Source: JABJPE01 sp036340215 (GTDB taxonomy: Bacteria; Pseudomonadota; Gammaproteobacteria; Comchoanobacterales; Comchoanobacteraceae). Taken from it: 17,947 nucleotides of DNA. The stretch spans positions 1 through 17,947 of the forward strand of contig JAYYZF010000038.1 of NCBI GenBank assembly GCA_036340215.1. The letters are read 5' to 3'. Under the pieces are notes generated by a model. The model was not told where the DNA came from. It saw only the letters and a program-made list of their open reading frames with translations, and did no database searches. The position numbers were made by a program, and so were the translations under genes. This document shows positions 1 through 7,436 of this stretch, piece after piece (positions within the stretch are counted from its first letter, which is position 1; each line of letters opens with the position of its first letter).

Positions 1-809
1 ACAGTAGTGCCACAGCCAAGCCCAAAGCCATTCTGACTAAGCAAATTGGCGCAAGTGTTGAGAATGACGCTAAATTAAGTGCTTTTATTTCATCTAAGAT
101 AAATCTTGCTATTGATAAGAGAATAAGAGCTATCTCAGACCATTACAAGGCAGCTGATATTATTCCTGCTGATAACTATGCGAGTCTCGAATTTACATCT
201 GTACCAGCTGAAGTTGGTACTGCAAGTATTCCTAGAGTTAACTTCAGTAGTGCCAATGTTGGGAGAAGTGTAGATCCAGTAAGCATTTCAAACCCAAATA
301 AAAATGATTTGGATAAGTTGCAGCAACAACTGAATGAACTACAAATTCAACTATCCAGTATTATAAATATTTTACAAGATAATTCAGGCTTTTTAACTAG
401 TAAAAAATCTATTGAAAATCAATTTGCTGAAATTGGTGGCTATGCCCTCAGCAGTTACTTGGGTAATAGCTTTGGTCTTAATGCTACCTATGTTGCTAAT
501 CCAAACTTACAGATAAGTATTGCTTTAATGATAGGAATTCTTTTATTTGGTTTTGTTATAGAAGGTAGAACTACTAGAAAAAAAGTACCAAACGAATATA
601 TTTCTGAGGAACTTATAGATAATCCTAATGATGAGTATGACTTTATGGGGAGTACTGAGGGAATTCCAGCAAGAATGAACTTGGCTCGGGCATACTTTGA
701 TATGGGCTTTCCTGACAAAGCTCGTAAGGTCTTAACCGATATAGCTACTAGAGGTGATGCGAGTCAGAAAAAAGAAGCCCGTAGTATGCTTATGGATCTT
801 GATAATTAG
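1..809 (+). CDS. FimV-family C-terminal protein (partial, 5' end outside window)
   Basis: The frame is open from base 3 to the TAG at 807-809, so this is the last ~268 codons of a longer gene. The internal TTG at 309 is not a credible start, because the frame continues upstream without a stop. The visible part has a polar linker, a short helical stretch rich in Q, L and N (about 309-390), one membrane segment (about 507-560, ending in basic residues RTTRKK) and a C-terminal TPR-like unit (NLARAYFDMGFPDKARKVL, about 678-734). The closing motif, with an A-x-A-Y-x-D-M-G-x-P-x-x-A-R pattern, is the hallmark of the FimV C-terminal domain. In Pseudomonas and relatives FimV is an inner-membrane polar hub protein with a periplasmic peptidoglycan-binding part, and its gene lies directly upstream of truA, as here. 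The N-terminal LysM region cannot be seen. The family call is good; the function in this organism is inferred. Confidence 0.8.
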   Translation, partial: SSATAKPKAILTKQIGASVENDAKLSAFISSKINLAIDKRIRAISDHYKAADIIPADNYASLEFTSVPAEVGTASIPRVNFSSANVGRSVDPVSISNPNKNDLDKLQQQLNELQIQLSSIINILQDNSGFLTSKKSIENQFAEIGGYALSSYLGNSFGLNATYVANPNLQISIALMIGILLFGFVIEGRTTRKKVPNEYISEELIDNPNDEYDFMGSTEGIPARMNLARAYFDMGFPDKARKVLTDIATRGDASQKKEARSMLMDLDN

Positions 810-853
810 TCTTTTTTATATATAATTCTCGTTTTGTATAGTGTGGTATTAGA

Positions 854-1636
854 GTGAGAATTGTTTTAACAGTATCCTACAAGGGTACTAATTATCAGGG
901 TTGGGCGCGACAGCCCGGTCTCGTCACTGTTCAGGGGGTTTTAGAGGAAGCAATCACAAAGGTTGCAAATGCTCCAACTCAAGTTTTTTGCGCAGGTCGT
1001 ACTGATAAGGGCGTACATGCCTTGTCACAGGTGGCGCATTTTGACACAGAAAGCAAGCGTGATAAATATGAATGGTTGCGCGGCATCAACTCCAATTTGC
1101 CAGCCGATGTAAGACTTAATTGGCTAGATTTTGTAGGTAACGATGATTTCCATGCTAGGTTTAGTGCTACTTCTCGAACATATCATTACTATATTTCTAC
1201 TAAAAAAGTATCTTCTGCAATATTTGCAGAGCACATGCTTTGGGTGCCTCACAACCTAAATATTTCTGCTATGCAAGCTGCTGCTACTTATCTTTTAGGC
1301 GAGCATGATTTTTCATCTTTTCGTTCTCGTAAATGTCAAGCAGCGTCACCAATAAAAAAAATATCTAAGCTAGACGTAGTAGAGTTAAAGCCAGACCTTT
1401 TCGTTGTGGTTATATCTGCAAATAGTTTCCTTTATAATATGGTTAGGAATATTGTTGGTCTATTGTTGAAAATAGCAAGAGGGGATGCGGCACCTATTTG
1501 GGCTCAAGAGGTGCTTAGTTCTTGCACTAAAGGCCATAATTTTACCAAAGTAAGAGCAGAAGGTTTATATTTTATGGGAGCCACATATCCTAGGAGTTTT
1601 AAAATAGAATGCTGCGATGAAAACTATTTATTTTAA
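854..1636 (+). CDS. truA: tRNA pseudouridine(38-40) synthase TruA
   Basis: TruA converts uridines 38, 39 and 40 in the anticodon arm of tRNAs to pseudouridine. The 260-residue product has the usual length of the family. It begins with the typical MRI-x-L-x-V-x-Y-x-G-T-x-Y-x-GW-x-RQ start, and the catalytic aspartate is D51 in the motif AGRTDKGVHA. The C-terminal half carries the family's FLYNMVRNIVG helix region. The start is a GTG at 854. An in-frame stop at 839-841 lies just upstream and there is no other in-frame start in between, so the start is well fixed. The gene lies 44 bp after the FimV-family gene, the same neighbour as in Pseudomonas. Confidence 0.97.
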   Translation: MRIVLTVSYKGTNYQGWARQPGLVTVQGVLEEAITKVANAPTQVFCAGRTDKGVHALSQVAHFDTESKRDKYEWLRGINSNLPADVRLNWLDFVGNDDFHARFSATSRTYHYYISTKKVSSAIFAEHMLWVPHNLNISAMQAAATYLLGEHDFSSFRSRKCQAASPIKKISKLDVVELKPDLFVVVISANSFLYNMVRNIVGLLLKIARGDAAPIWAQEVLSSCTKGHNFTKVRAEGLYFMGATYPRSFKIECCDENYLF

Positions 1637-1639
1637 TTA

Positions 1640-1695
1640 CACATATGTGGTATATTTTAATTAATTGGGAATTGCATTTAAGCTATACTCACTGT
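1640..1695 (+). promoter_or_regulatory. Putative promoter and palindrome upstream of the TraI-like gene
   Basis: A perfect 10-bp palindrome, CACATATGTG, lies at 1640-1649 directly after the truA stop. A good -10 hexamer, TATACT, is at 1684-1689, with a poor -35 candidate (TTAATT) 17 nt upstream. A transcript starting near 1696 would reach the ATG at 1709 after a very short leader containing the AAAGGA ribosome site. The element is plausible, but AT-rich spacers give such matches by chance. Confidence 0.35.
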
Positions 1696-1708
1696 ACAGG
1701 TAAAGGAT

Positions 1709-2929
1709 ATGACTAAAAAATTTATAAGCGATAATTCAAACGAAGCAATATTATATCCGGTTGCATCGGCAAGTAGGTTGCTTGACCAAGCAGGTCATGT
1801 AAAGATCTTAGCTGATATTGAGAAAAATATTGCTACTAATGAGACTAGATATTCTTTACTTTATGAGCCAATGATTAATAATTTTGCTGAGTACGTGCAG
1901 GTATTTTGTGATATTGGAAAGCTGGGAGATGAGCAGTTATTAAATCTTGGACTGGAGAGAGCATATTTCATTTGTCAGAGTTATGTTAATGAACATGGCA
2001 AGGACGTAAATTTCACTTATATGTTTGCATTATTTTCTGCCTCGTTACTTCTAGATATTGGTAGAGTCGATGCTTATCGTAAGATTATGATTTGTAATAA
2101 AAACGGTGTTTTCTTAAAAGAATGGCAGCCAATTTTGGGAAGCTCATTATTTTCTGATGCGGATTATTACAAAGTTAGGGAGTCAGTTTCCTTTTCGCTA
2201 AAAATGAGTAACCTAATAACTCCAATTTTAGCAAAAAATATCGTATCAGAGATTGGGTTGCTTTGCTTGAGGGAAGAGCCAGATTTACTTGCTTCGTGGA
2301 TTGCGGTACTTTCACACGACGAAAATTCTGATGATGATTTAGCCTCAGACTTTAAAATATATAATAGAAAATTTAATGAGCAACGTAAGAAACGCCTTAA
2401 TAGTATCTTAATAGATGGAACTATAGTTGATGGTCTAGTCGCTGGTGAGGAGTTTTGGAAATGGTTAAAACAGGGTATTAAAGACAAGACTATTGCAGTA
2501 AATAAAGAGGGTGCCTTTGTTCACAAGGTTAGTGGTGGGCTATTTGTTGATTACAAAGCCCTGGCACAGAAGTTCTCATCAATTTACTCTGATAAATTCC
2601 CATCATGGACTGTGGTTGTGACACAATTCAACAGTCTGGGTGTGGCTAAATTATCTGGTGGTGATTTTAAATATGAACAATTTTTTGGGGACAGAGGTAA
2701 ATACGGTGTTGGTAGTATGTTCCACAGGAAGCAAGCCGGATCTGTCGCAAAGCTACCTGCAGGAGTTGTAATTGAAGATTCAAGGTCTTTTATTGCCGGA
2801 GATTATAAAAATTCATCAAAAATTACTGCCACTGGAAAGGTTGCACCGGATAAAGATTTTGTAAATAGGGCTGGGTCAGTATTTGGTGTAAATACTAAGC
2901 TTGATCCAAAATATGAAATTCCAAAATAG
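1709..2929 (+). CDS. Stand-alone TraI_2 / TraI_2_C (MobH relaxase-like) domain protein
   Basis: This is a 406-residue cytosolic protein with no signal peptide. ATG 1709 is preceded by AAAGGA. Residues ~15-200 resemble the TraI_2 domain of MobH-type conjugative relaxases: a YPV-x-x-A-x-RLL start, then NNFAEYVQ at 58-64, an amphipathic LLN-x-GLERA stretch at 77-85, LLLDIGR at 113-119, and EWQPILGSS at 138-146 followed by YYKVR. Residues ~240-345 resemble the C-terminal TraI_2_C (winged-helix-like) domain: DG-x-VAGEEFWKWLKQGI, then VN-x-x-GAFVHKVSGGLFV. No helicase or conjugation genes are nearby. Measured against the family pattern as I recall it, the metal-binding residues are degraded (N79 and L80 where DH is expected, L115-D116 where HD is expected). 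It is therefore probably not an active nickase but a domesticated DNA- or nucleic-acid-associated protein. The following gene starts 14 bp downstream, so the two are probably co-transcribed. Confidence 0.75.
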   Translation: MTKKFISDNSNEAILYPVASASRLLDQAGHVKILADIEKNIATNETRYSLLYEPMINNFAEYVQVFCDIGKLGDEQLLNLGLERAYFICQSYVNEHGKDVNFTYMFALFSASLLLDIGRVDAYRKIMICNKNGVFLKEWQPILGSSLFSDADYYKVRESVSFSLKMSNLITPILAKNIVSEIGLLCLREEPDLLASWIAVLSHDENSDDDLASDFKIYNRKFNEQRKKRLNSILIDGTIVDGLVAGEEFWKWLKQGIKDKTIAVNKEGAFVHKVSGGLFVDYKALAQKFSSIYSDKFPSWTVVVTQFNSLGVAKLSGGDFKYEQFFGDRGKYGVGSMFHRKQAGSVAKLPAGVVIEDSRSFIAGDYKNSSKITATGKVAPDKDFVNRAGSVFGVNTKLDPKYEIPK

Positions 2930-2943
2930 TTAAGGAAGTTATT

Positions 2944-3342
2944 ATGAAAAAGTTTTTATTGTTTCTCTATACATTTTTTGTTGTATTATTTCTCGATGTG
3001 ATTTGGTTGAAATATATTGCATATGAATTCTTTCAGCATCATCTTGGCCCGATGTTACGTGAAGATATTATTATGTTATCGGGTTTTGCTTTTTATTTTG
3101 TTTTCTCTCTTGGTCTCTTTATTTTTGTTGTTTTGCCGCAGCTTGAGTCAGATAATATGGCTATTACTTTAGCTAAAGGTGCTTTCTTTGGTGTTGTGTG
3201 TTATGGGTCATTTGATTTCACATGTTATGCTATTTTCAAAGATTTTCCTTTTGATGTAGTTTTGCTTGATATTGCGTGGGGTGCTTTTATAGGATCAGTT
3301 CCTGCTGGATTAGTAGTTGCAACTTCTAAGCAAAAATTATAA
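2944..3342 (+). CDS. DUF2177 family inner-membrane protein
   Basis: This 132-residue protein has about four hydrophobic membrane segments (about residues 3-24, 44-64, 76-95 and 103-125). The family pattern is visible: a D-x-IWL motif near the end of helix 1 (D19-V-I-W-L), a YGSFDFTCYAIFKDFP loop (about 90-105) and DIAWGAF in the last helix. Its length matches DUF2177. The function of the family is unknown. ATG 2944 has an AAGGA ribosome site and lies 14 bp after the TraI-like gene, so the two are likely translated from one message. It sits between truA and accD, where some enterobacteria carry dedA, another membrane protein, but there is no sequence similarity to DedA that I can see. Confidence 0.85.
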   Translation: MKKFLLFLYTFFVVLFLDVIWLKYIAYEFFQHHLGPMLREDIIMLSGFAFYFVFSLGLFIFVVLPQLESDNMAITLAKGAFFGVVCYGSFDFTCYAIFKDFPFDVVLLDIAWGAFIGSVPAGLVVATSKQKL

Positions 3343-3375
3343 TCTTATAAGTCTAATTAAATTGGTAATTTATAT

Positions 3376-4227
3376 ATGAGTTGGATTAAGAAAATACTAC
3401 CGTCTGTTGTATTCTCTGATGGAAAAAAGAATTTGCCCGAAGGCGTATGGAGTAATTGTACTTCATGTCTTGCTTACTTGTATAAAGAAGAGTTAAAAAA
3501 TAATCTATATGTATGCTATAAATGTAACCACCATCAGAACATAGCTGCTCGTGAGAGATTAGATATTTTTCTTGATGAGAGTCCAAGATTTGAAATCGCG
3601 GCAGATGTTTCCTCTTCTGATCGTTTGAAGTTTAAAGATACTAAAAAGTACAAAGATAGGCTTCAAGATGCACAGAAAAAGACAGGTGAAATAGAAGCCA
3701 TGGTTGTCATGCATGGTGAGTTAAAGGGACTGCCCCTAGTAGTTGCTTGCTTTGATTTTTTCTTCATTGGTGGCTCCATGGGAGCTGGTGTTGGAGAAAA
3801 GTTTGTTAGGGGAATTGAGTTTGCAATTGAAAAGCGTGTTCCATTTGTCTGTTTTTGTAGTAGTGGAGGCGCCAGAATGCAAGAAGGGGTAATATCTCTT
3901 ATGCAAATGGCGAAAACATCAGCAGCTATTGCAAAACTAGCAAAACATAATTTGCCCTATATAACTATTTTAACAAACCCAACTACTGGTGGAGTTTCTG
4001 CGAGTTTAGCGATGTTGGGTGATATCATAATTGCTGAACCAGACGCTTTAATTGGCTTTGCCGGGCCTAGAGTAATCAAGCAGACTGTTGGCGAAACTTT
4101 ACCAGATGGCTTTCAAAGAAGCGAATTTCTACTTGAAAATGGTGCCATAGATATGATTTTATCTCGAAATAAAATGAGAGATAAAATATTTAGCATACTT
4201 GATAAGATTATGAGAAAGGGTAATTAA
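3376..4227 (+). CDS. accD: Acetyl-CoA carboxylase carboxyltransferase subunit beta
   Basis: AccD is the beta part of the carboxyltransferase. It transfers the carboxyl group from biotin carrier protein to acetyl-CoA to make malonyl-CoA for fatty acid synthesis, working with AccA (not in this window). The zinc ribbon C28-x2-C31-x15-C47-x2-C50 is intact. Further family motifs are GGSMGAGVGEKFVRG at 132-146, SSGGARMQEG at 162-171, NPTTGGVSASLAMLGD at 201-216 and GFAGPRVIKQTVGE at 227-240. The length of 283 residues is normal. The ATG at 3376 has no clear Shine-Dalgarno sequence, but the protein N-terminus (MSW) matches the family. folC follows after 4 bp, the usual accD-folC pair. Confidence 0.98.
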   Translation: MSWIKKILPSVVFSDGKKNLPEGVWSNCTSCLAYLYKEELKNNLYVCYKCNHHQNIAARERLDIFLDESPRFEIAADVSSSDRLKFKDTKKYKDRLQDAQKKTGEIEAMVVMHGELKGLPLVVACFDFFFIGGSMGAGVGEKFVRGIEFAIEKRVPFVCFCSSGGARMQEGVISLMQMAKTSAAIAKLAKHNLPYITILTNPTTGGVSASLAMLGDIIIAEPDALIGFAGPRVIKQTVGETLPDGFQRSEFLLENGAIDMILSRNKMRDKIFSILDKIMRKGN

Positions 4228-4231
4228 TAAT

Positions 4232-5497
4232 TTGTGTGGCCTAGAGCGCTGGTTAGAAGTTATTCAAGCTAGAACAACTTATACAGGTATTGATTTATCT
4301 CTAAGTCGAATAGAAAAAGCATTATTTGAACTCTCTATTAATGAGTTTGATGCAACTGTTGTAAAAGTAGCAGGCACAAATGGTAAGGGTAGTATGGTGG
4401 CAGCCCTTAACCATATTTACACAAATGCTGGTTTAAAAGTGGCCTGTTATACCTCCCCCCACTTATTTTCATTTAACGAGAGGTTGCTATTAAACAATAA
4501 AATTTCTTCTGATCAGCAATGGTGCTCAGCATTTGTAAAAATAAATAAAGTAGCGCTACATTACAATTTAACTTATTTTGAAACTATAACCCTTGCTGCT
4601 TTTTTGATAATAAGTGAACTTGATTTTGATATTATTCTGCTTGAGATAGGTTTAGGGGGGCGTTTAGACGCTGTAAATGCAATTTTAGCTGATCTTGCAA
4701 TTATAACTAGTATTGGTTTTGATCATACAGATAGATTAGGTGAATCTTTAGCAGCTATTGCGTATGAGAAAGCAGGTATAATAAAGTCAAACATGACGGT
4801 AATATATTCTGGTAGAGATGAGTTACAAACTTTTCAAAAACGTGCACAAGCATATAACTGTAATATGTATGCATTAGGTCATGAATTTTCTTGGTTTGAA
4901 GATAAGAATAGTTGGGGATATCAGTCTCAGTTAAAAAAAGTTATTAGTTCTATCCCAAATATTCATCTAGACATAGCAGCTGGGGCTATTAAAGTTACTG
5001 AATGTTTAAGCGACAAACACCCAGTTTCAAATGATATTGCTTTCTCAGCATTGAGTAATGTAAAAATTATGGGTAGATGCCAAGAAATTAGGGCTAAATG
5101 CCCAATTATAATTGATGTAAGTCATAATACGCCAGCTGTGAAAAATCTAGTAAAGTTTCTTAAGAATAAGTTTAAAAATAGAGGTTTAAGAATTGTTTTT
5201 GGTTGTCAGAAAAACAAAGATTACAATTTAATGTTGTCTGAGTTTAAAGACGAGTGCGTTACTTGGTACTTTGCAGATTTAGCATGTAGCGGATCTGCAT
5301 CTAGGTATGATTTCAAAGCAAATGTAAAGCAGCATAATTATTATTTCAAAAACATCACCTCGGCATTTAGCAAAGCCTATAATGAGAGTATTAATGACGA
5401 TGTAGTGGTTGCTTTTGGCTCTTTCTTTGTTGTGTCAGAAGTAATGCAATCTGAGCTTATGAAAAAAATTATTTTTGCTTATGAGAAGATTTCGTAG
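4232..5497 (+). CDS. folC: Bifunctional folylpolyglutamate / dihydrofolate synthase
   Basis: FolC adds L-glutamate to dihydropteroate and then to folates in ATP-dependent steps. It belongs to the Mur ligase superfamily. The ATP-binding P-loop GTNGKGS is at 48-54. Further family motifs are YTSPHLFSFNER at 73-84, LLEIGLGGRLDAVN at 136-149, GFDHTDRLG at 162-170 and EKAGIIK at 179-185. The C-terminal domain begins with GRCQEI at 280-285 and carries DVSHN at 294-298 (DGAHN is the common form). At 421 residues it is full length. The start is taken as TTG 4232, giving the expected short N-terminus (LERWLEVIQ) before the conserved domain. The site AAAGGG at 4215-4220, inside the end of accD, supports translational coupling. 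Confidence 0.96.
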   Translation: MCGLERWLEVIQARTTYTGIDLSLSRIEKALFELSINEFDATVVKVAGTNGKGSMVAALNHIYTNAGLKVACYTSPHLFSFNERLLLNNKISSDQQWCSAFVKINKVALHYNLTYFETITLAAFLIISELDFDIILLEIGLGGRLDAVNAILADLAIITSIGFDHTDRLGESLAAIAYEKAGIIKSNMTVIYSGRDELQTFQKRAQAYNCNMYALGHEFSWFEDKNSWGYQSQLKKVISSIPNIHLDIAAGAIKVTECLSDKHPVSNDIAFSALSNVKIMGRCQEIRAKCPIIIDVSHNTPAVKNLVKFLKNKFKNRGLRIVFGCQKNKDYNLMLSEFKDECVTWYFADLACSGSASRYDFKANVKQHNYYFKNITSAFSKAYNESINDDVVVAFGSFFVVSEVMQSELMKKIIFAYEKIS

Positions 5498-5710
5498 TAA
5501 CATTGTGGAGTGGATGTGTTTTTCTCAGGCACTATCACGTTTATGGAGAAAAAATAGTAATAATTATGGACGATATAAGACCTCTAGGATTTCGTAAAGT
5601 TCTCTGTGATTATTATTTTAAGGAGATAGCTAGTGATATTATCAAGATGTCACCAATACATTCTCATAAAAACATGGATACGCTATTGATTTAACAATCG
5701 GAGGATACTT
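5498..5710 (+). other. folC-SPOR gene spacer with doubtful small ORFs
   Basis: This 213-bp gap is unusually long for a cluster in which other neighbours nearly touch. It contains an open frame to the TAA at 5692-5694 that could begin at TTG 5503 (63 codons) or ATG 5566 (42 codons, MDDIRPLGFRK...). A second frame from ATG 5514 gives 27 codons. None has a well-spaced ribosome site and I recognise none of the products. The strong site CGGAGGA at 5699-5705 serves the next gene. The 42-codon version reads like a normal peptide without odd composition, so a small gene or a decayed gene fragment is possible, but unproven. Confidence 0.3.
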
Positions 5711-6286
5711 ATGGAAGCAAAATATTTATACAGAGTGTGTTTACTACTTACAGCTGTAATGGCTTTGTCATTATTTTTACCAGCAGGCCTACACAGCTCC
5801 GCAAACCCTTTGGCAATAAAAAATACTAATATGGCTAAGGTTGAAAAGAACTTACCATACCCATTCCAGTCATTTTTTCATAATATCCAGGAGTCTTTTG
5901 CAAGCGAGATAAAAAGTACTGGTGCTGTAGAGAAAAAATTAGCAACAAATGAAGTTGCTTCAAGCCAATACAACGTACTCGATGAAATATACAAAGATAA
6001 TGCAGTAACCTTACCGCCAAATGTAGTATACGGTGTTATAAATAGTGAGACTATGTGGAATATAAAGGTTGGACCTTTTACAGACCCTGCATATTCACAG
6101 GAGCTGTCTAGGTATTTGCTTGCACAAGGATATCAGTTAACATTGAAATCTGATGCTTCAGAGCATGGCACTGATTACACAATTTTTATTAGTTTTGGTT
6201 CTGACAAAAACGATACTGAAAATGAAATTATAAATTTGGCGAATAAGTACCATATTCAGGGGATTCTGACTAAAAATTACTCATAA
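5711..6286 (+). CDS. SPOR-domain-like envelope protein (DedD position)
   Basis: The protein has 191 residues. It has a hydrophobic N-terminal segment (about residues 7-26, YLYRVCLLLTAVMALSLFLP) that acts as a signal anchor or signal peptide. A polar linker follows, and residues ~108-191 look like a SPOR fold: WNIKVGPFTDPAYSQELSRYLLAQGYQ, then an alternating beta pattern ending near IQGILTKNYS. SPOR domains bind denuded glycan strands in septal peptidoglycan. The position between folC and cvpA is that of dedD in E. coli and its SPOR equivalent in Pseudomonas, which supports the call. The ribosome site CGGAGGA is strong and well spaced from ATG 5711. cvpA begins 9 bp after the stop. The SPOR match is from pattern only and somewhat divergent. 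Confidence 0.75.
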   Translation: MEAKYLYRVCLLLTAVMALSLFLPAGLHSSANPLAIKNTNMAKVEKNLPYPFQSFFHNIQESFASEIKSTGAVEKKLATNEVASSQYNVLDEIYKDNAVTLPPNVVYGVINSETMWNIKVGPFTDPAYSQELSRYLLAQGYQLTLKSDASEHGTDYTIFISFGSDKNDTENEIINLANKYHIQGILTKNYS

Positions 6287-6295
6287 GTACCAACT

Positions 6296-6814
6296 ATGAA
6301 TATTATAGACATAAGCATTATAGTAATAATGCTAATATCCTGTTTCATTAGCGTATTAAGAGGATTATTTAAAGAGGTAATTAGCTTAGCTAGTTGGGTC
6401 TTAGCATTTGTTCTATCAGTAAAGTATGCATCTTATGTTTCAGATGTATTTCTTGGTTCAATTTCAAACAAGACTATAAGCTTTACAATATCACTTGTAT
6501 GTATTTTTGTTTTAGTTTTGGTTATAGGAATAATTTTAGATAAAATTTTTGTTTTTATTCTCTCAAAAACTGGACTAGGCCCTTTTGATAAGGTGTTAGG
6601 TATATTTTTTGGTTTTACCAGGGGGGTAACTATAGTTTGTATTTTAGTATTCATTGGCTTAATTACTAATTTTAAACATGATAGTCTCTGGCAAGGATCA
6701 ATACTCATACCACATTATATTCAAGTAATTAAGTGGTTTGGTGTTGATTCTATGATAGATCTAGATTCTATTAAAAAAAGCAATTTTAATTTAATTAAAA
6801 CAAGTCAGCCTTAG
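6296..6814 (+). CDS. cvpA: CvpA family inner-membrane protein
   Basis: This 172-residue protein has about four membrane segments. The family signature is clear at the start (MNIIDISIIVIMLISCFISVLRGLFKEVISLASWVLAF, residues 1-38) and in GLGPFDKVLGIFFGFTRG at 93-110. CvpA is required for colicin V production in E. coli and affects envelope homeostasis. Its biochemical role is not settled. In many gammaproteobacteria purF follows. Here the next gene is nadD on the other strand, ending one base away. There is no obvious ribosome site except a weak AAGT-like stretch; the 9-bp gap after the SPOR gene suggests translational coupling. Confidence 0.93.
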   Translation: MNIIDISIIVIMLISCFISVLRGLFKEVISLASWVLAFVLSVKYASYVSDVFLGSISNKTISFTISLVCIFVLVLVIGIILDKIFVFILSKTGLGPFDKVLGIFFGFTRGVTIVCILVFIGLITNFKHDSLWQGSILIPHYIQVIKWFGVDSMIDLDSIKKSNFNLIKTSQP

Positions 6815-6815
6815 T

Positions 6816-7436
6816 TTAGAGATATAATTCATTTGATTGAATATATTCTAAAACGTAGTTATCTAAACCATCAACTTTCTTATTTTCTTTAAGATTTGAT
6901 CTTATTGCTGTAGAATTTACGTTTATATATTTTCCGGGTAAATAATATATTGAGCCTACATTTTTTTTCCATAATTCCTCTTTATTATTAGTTAGGTATT
7001 TTACTAACTCGTTATGGGGTTTAATAGGTATAGATTTTCTTATCGCTACCACTAAATGAGTTAGTTCCAAGATTTCACGCCAACTTTTCCATTTATGGAA
7101 GTTGTTTAAGCTATCTGAACCCATAACTAATAAAATTTTTCTACTGGGGTTATTTTTCTTTATATCCAAGAGGGTGTCAATCATATAAGACTTTCCTTCC
7201 CTCATTATTTCTCTATTATCTATTTTTACATTTTTATGCTTACGTATAGCTATTTCTAACATTTTAATTCTATTGTAACTACTTGTCTGTGTTTTTTTAT
7301 GTACAGCAATATTGCAAGGTAGCAAATAAATTTCAGTTAATTTCAATTCACTTAAAACATCAAGAGAGATATCTATATGAGATTTATGTATAGGGTCAAA
7401 AGAGCCACCGAATATTACAATTGGACTTATTGTCAT
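6816..7436 (-). CDS. nadD: Nicotinate-nucleotide adenylyltransferase
   Basis: NadD transfers AMP from ATP to nicotinate mononucleotide in NAD synthesis. The protein has 206 residues, typical of the family. The nucleotidyltransferase motif GGSFDPIHKSH is at 10-20, VMGSDSLNNFHKWKSW at 104-119, and the second ATP-binding motif NVNSTAIRS at 172-180. The start ATG shares its first base with the holA stop (TAATG), so the two are translationally coupled. Its 3' end lies one base from the 3' end of cvpA on the other strand. Confidence 0.97.
   Translation of the reverse strand: MTISPIVIFGGSFDPIHKSHIDISLDVLSELKLTEIYLLPCNIAVHKKTQTSSYNRIKMLEIAIRKHKNVKIDNREIMREGKSYMIDTLLDIKKNNPSRKILLVMGSDSLNNFHKWKSWREILELTHLVVAIRKSIPIKPHNELVKYLTNNKEELWKKNVGSIYYLPGKYINVNSTAIRSNLKENKKVDGLDNYVLEYIQSNELYL

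Noticed and set aside
2167..2487. 106-codon open frame on the - strand
   Set aside because: It lies wholly inside the TraI-like gene, whose frame is supported by domains. It has no ribosome site of its own and no recognisable product.
1709..2929. Presence of a conjugative or mobile element, suggested by the relaxase-like gene
   Set aside because: There is no helicase, coupling protein, origin, integrase or att-like repeat nearby, and the gene is embedded in a conserved housekeeping cluster.
6433..6708. 91-codon - strand frame inside cvpA
   Set aside because: It is antisense to a well-supported cvpA frame and is explained by its low-complexity codons.
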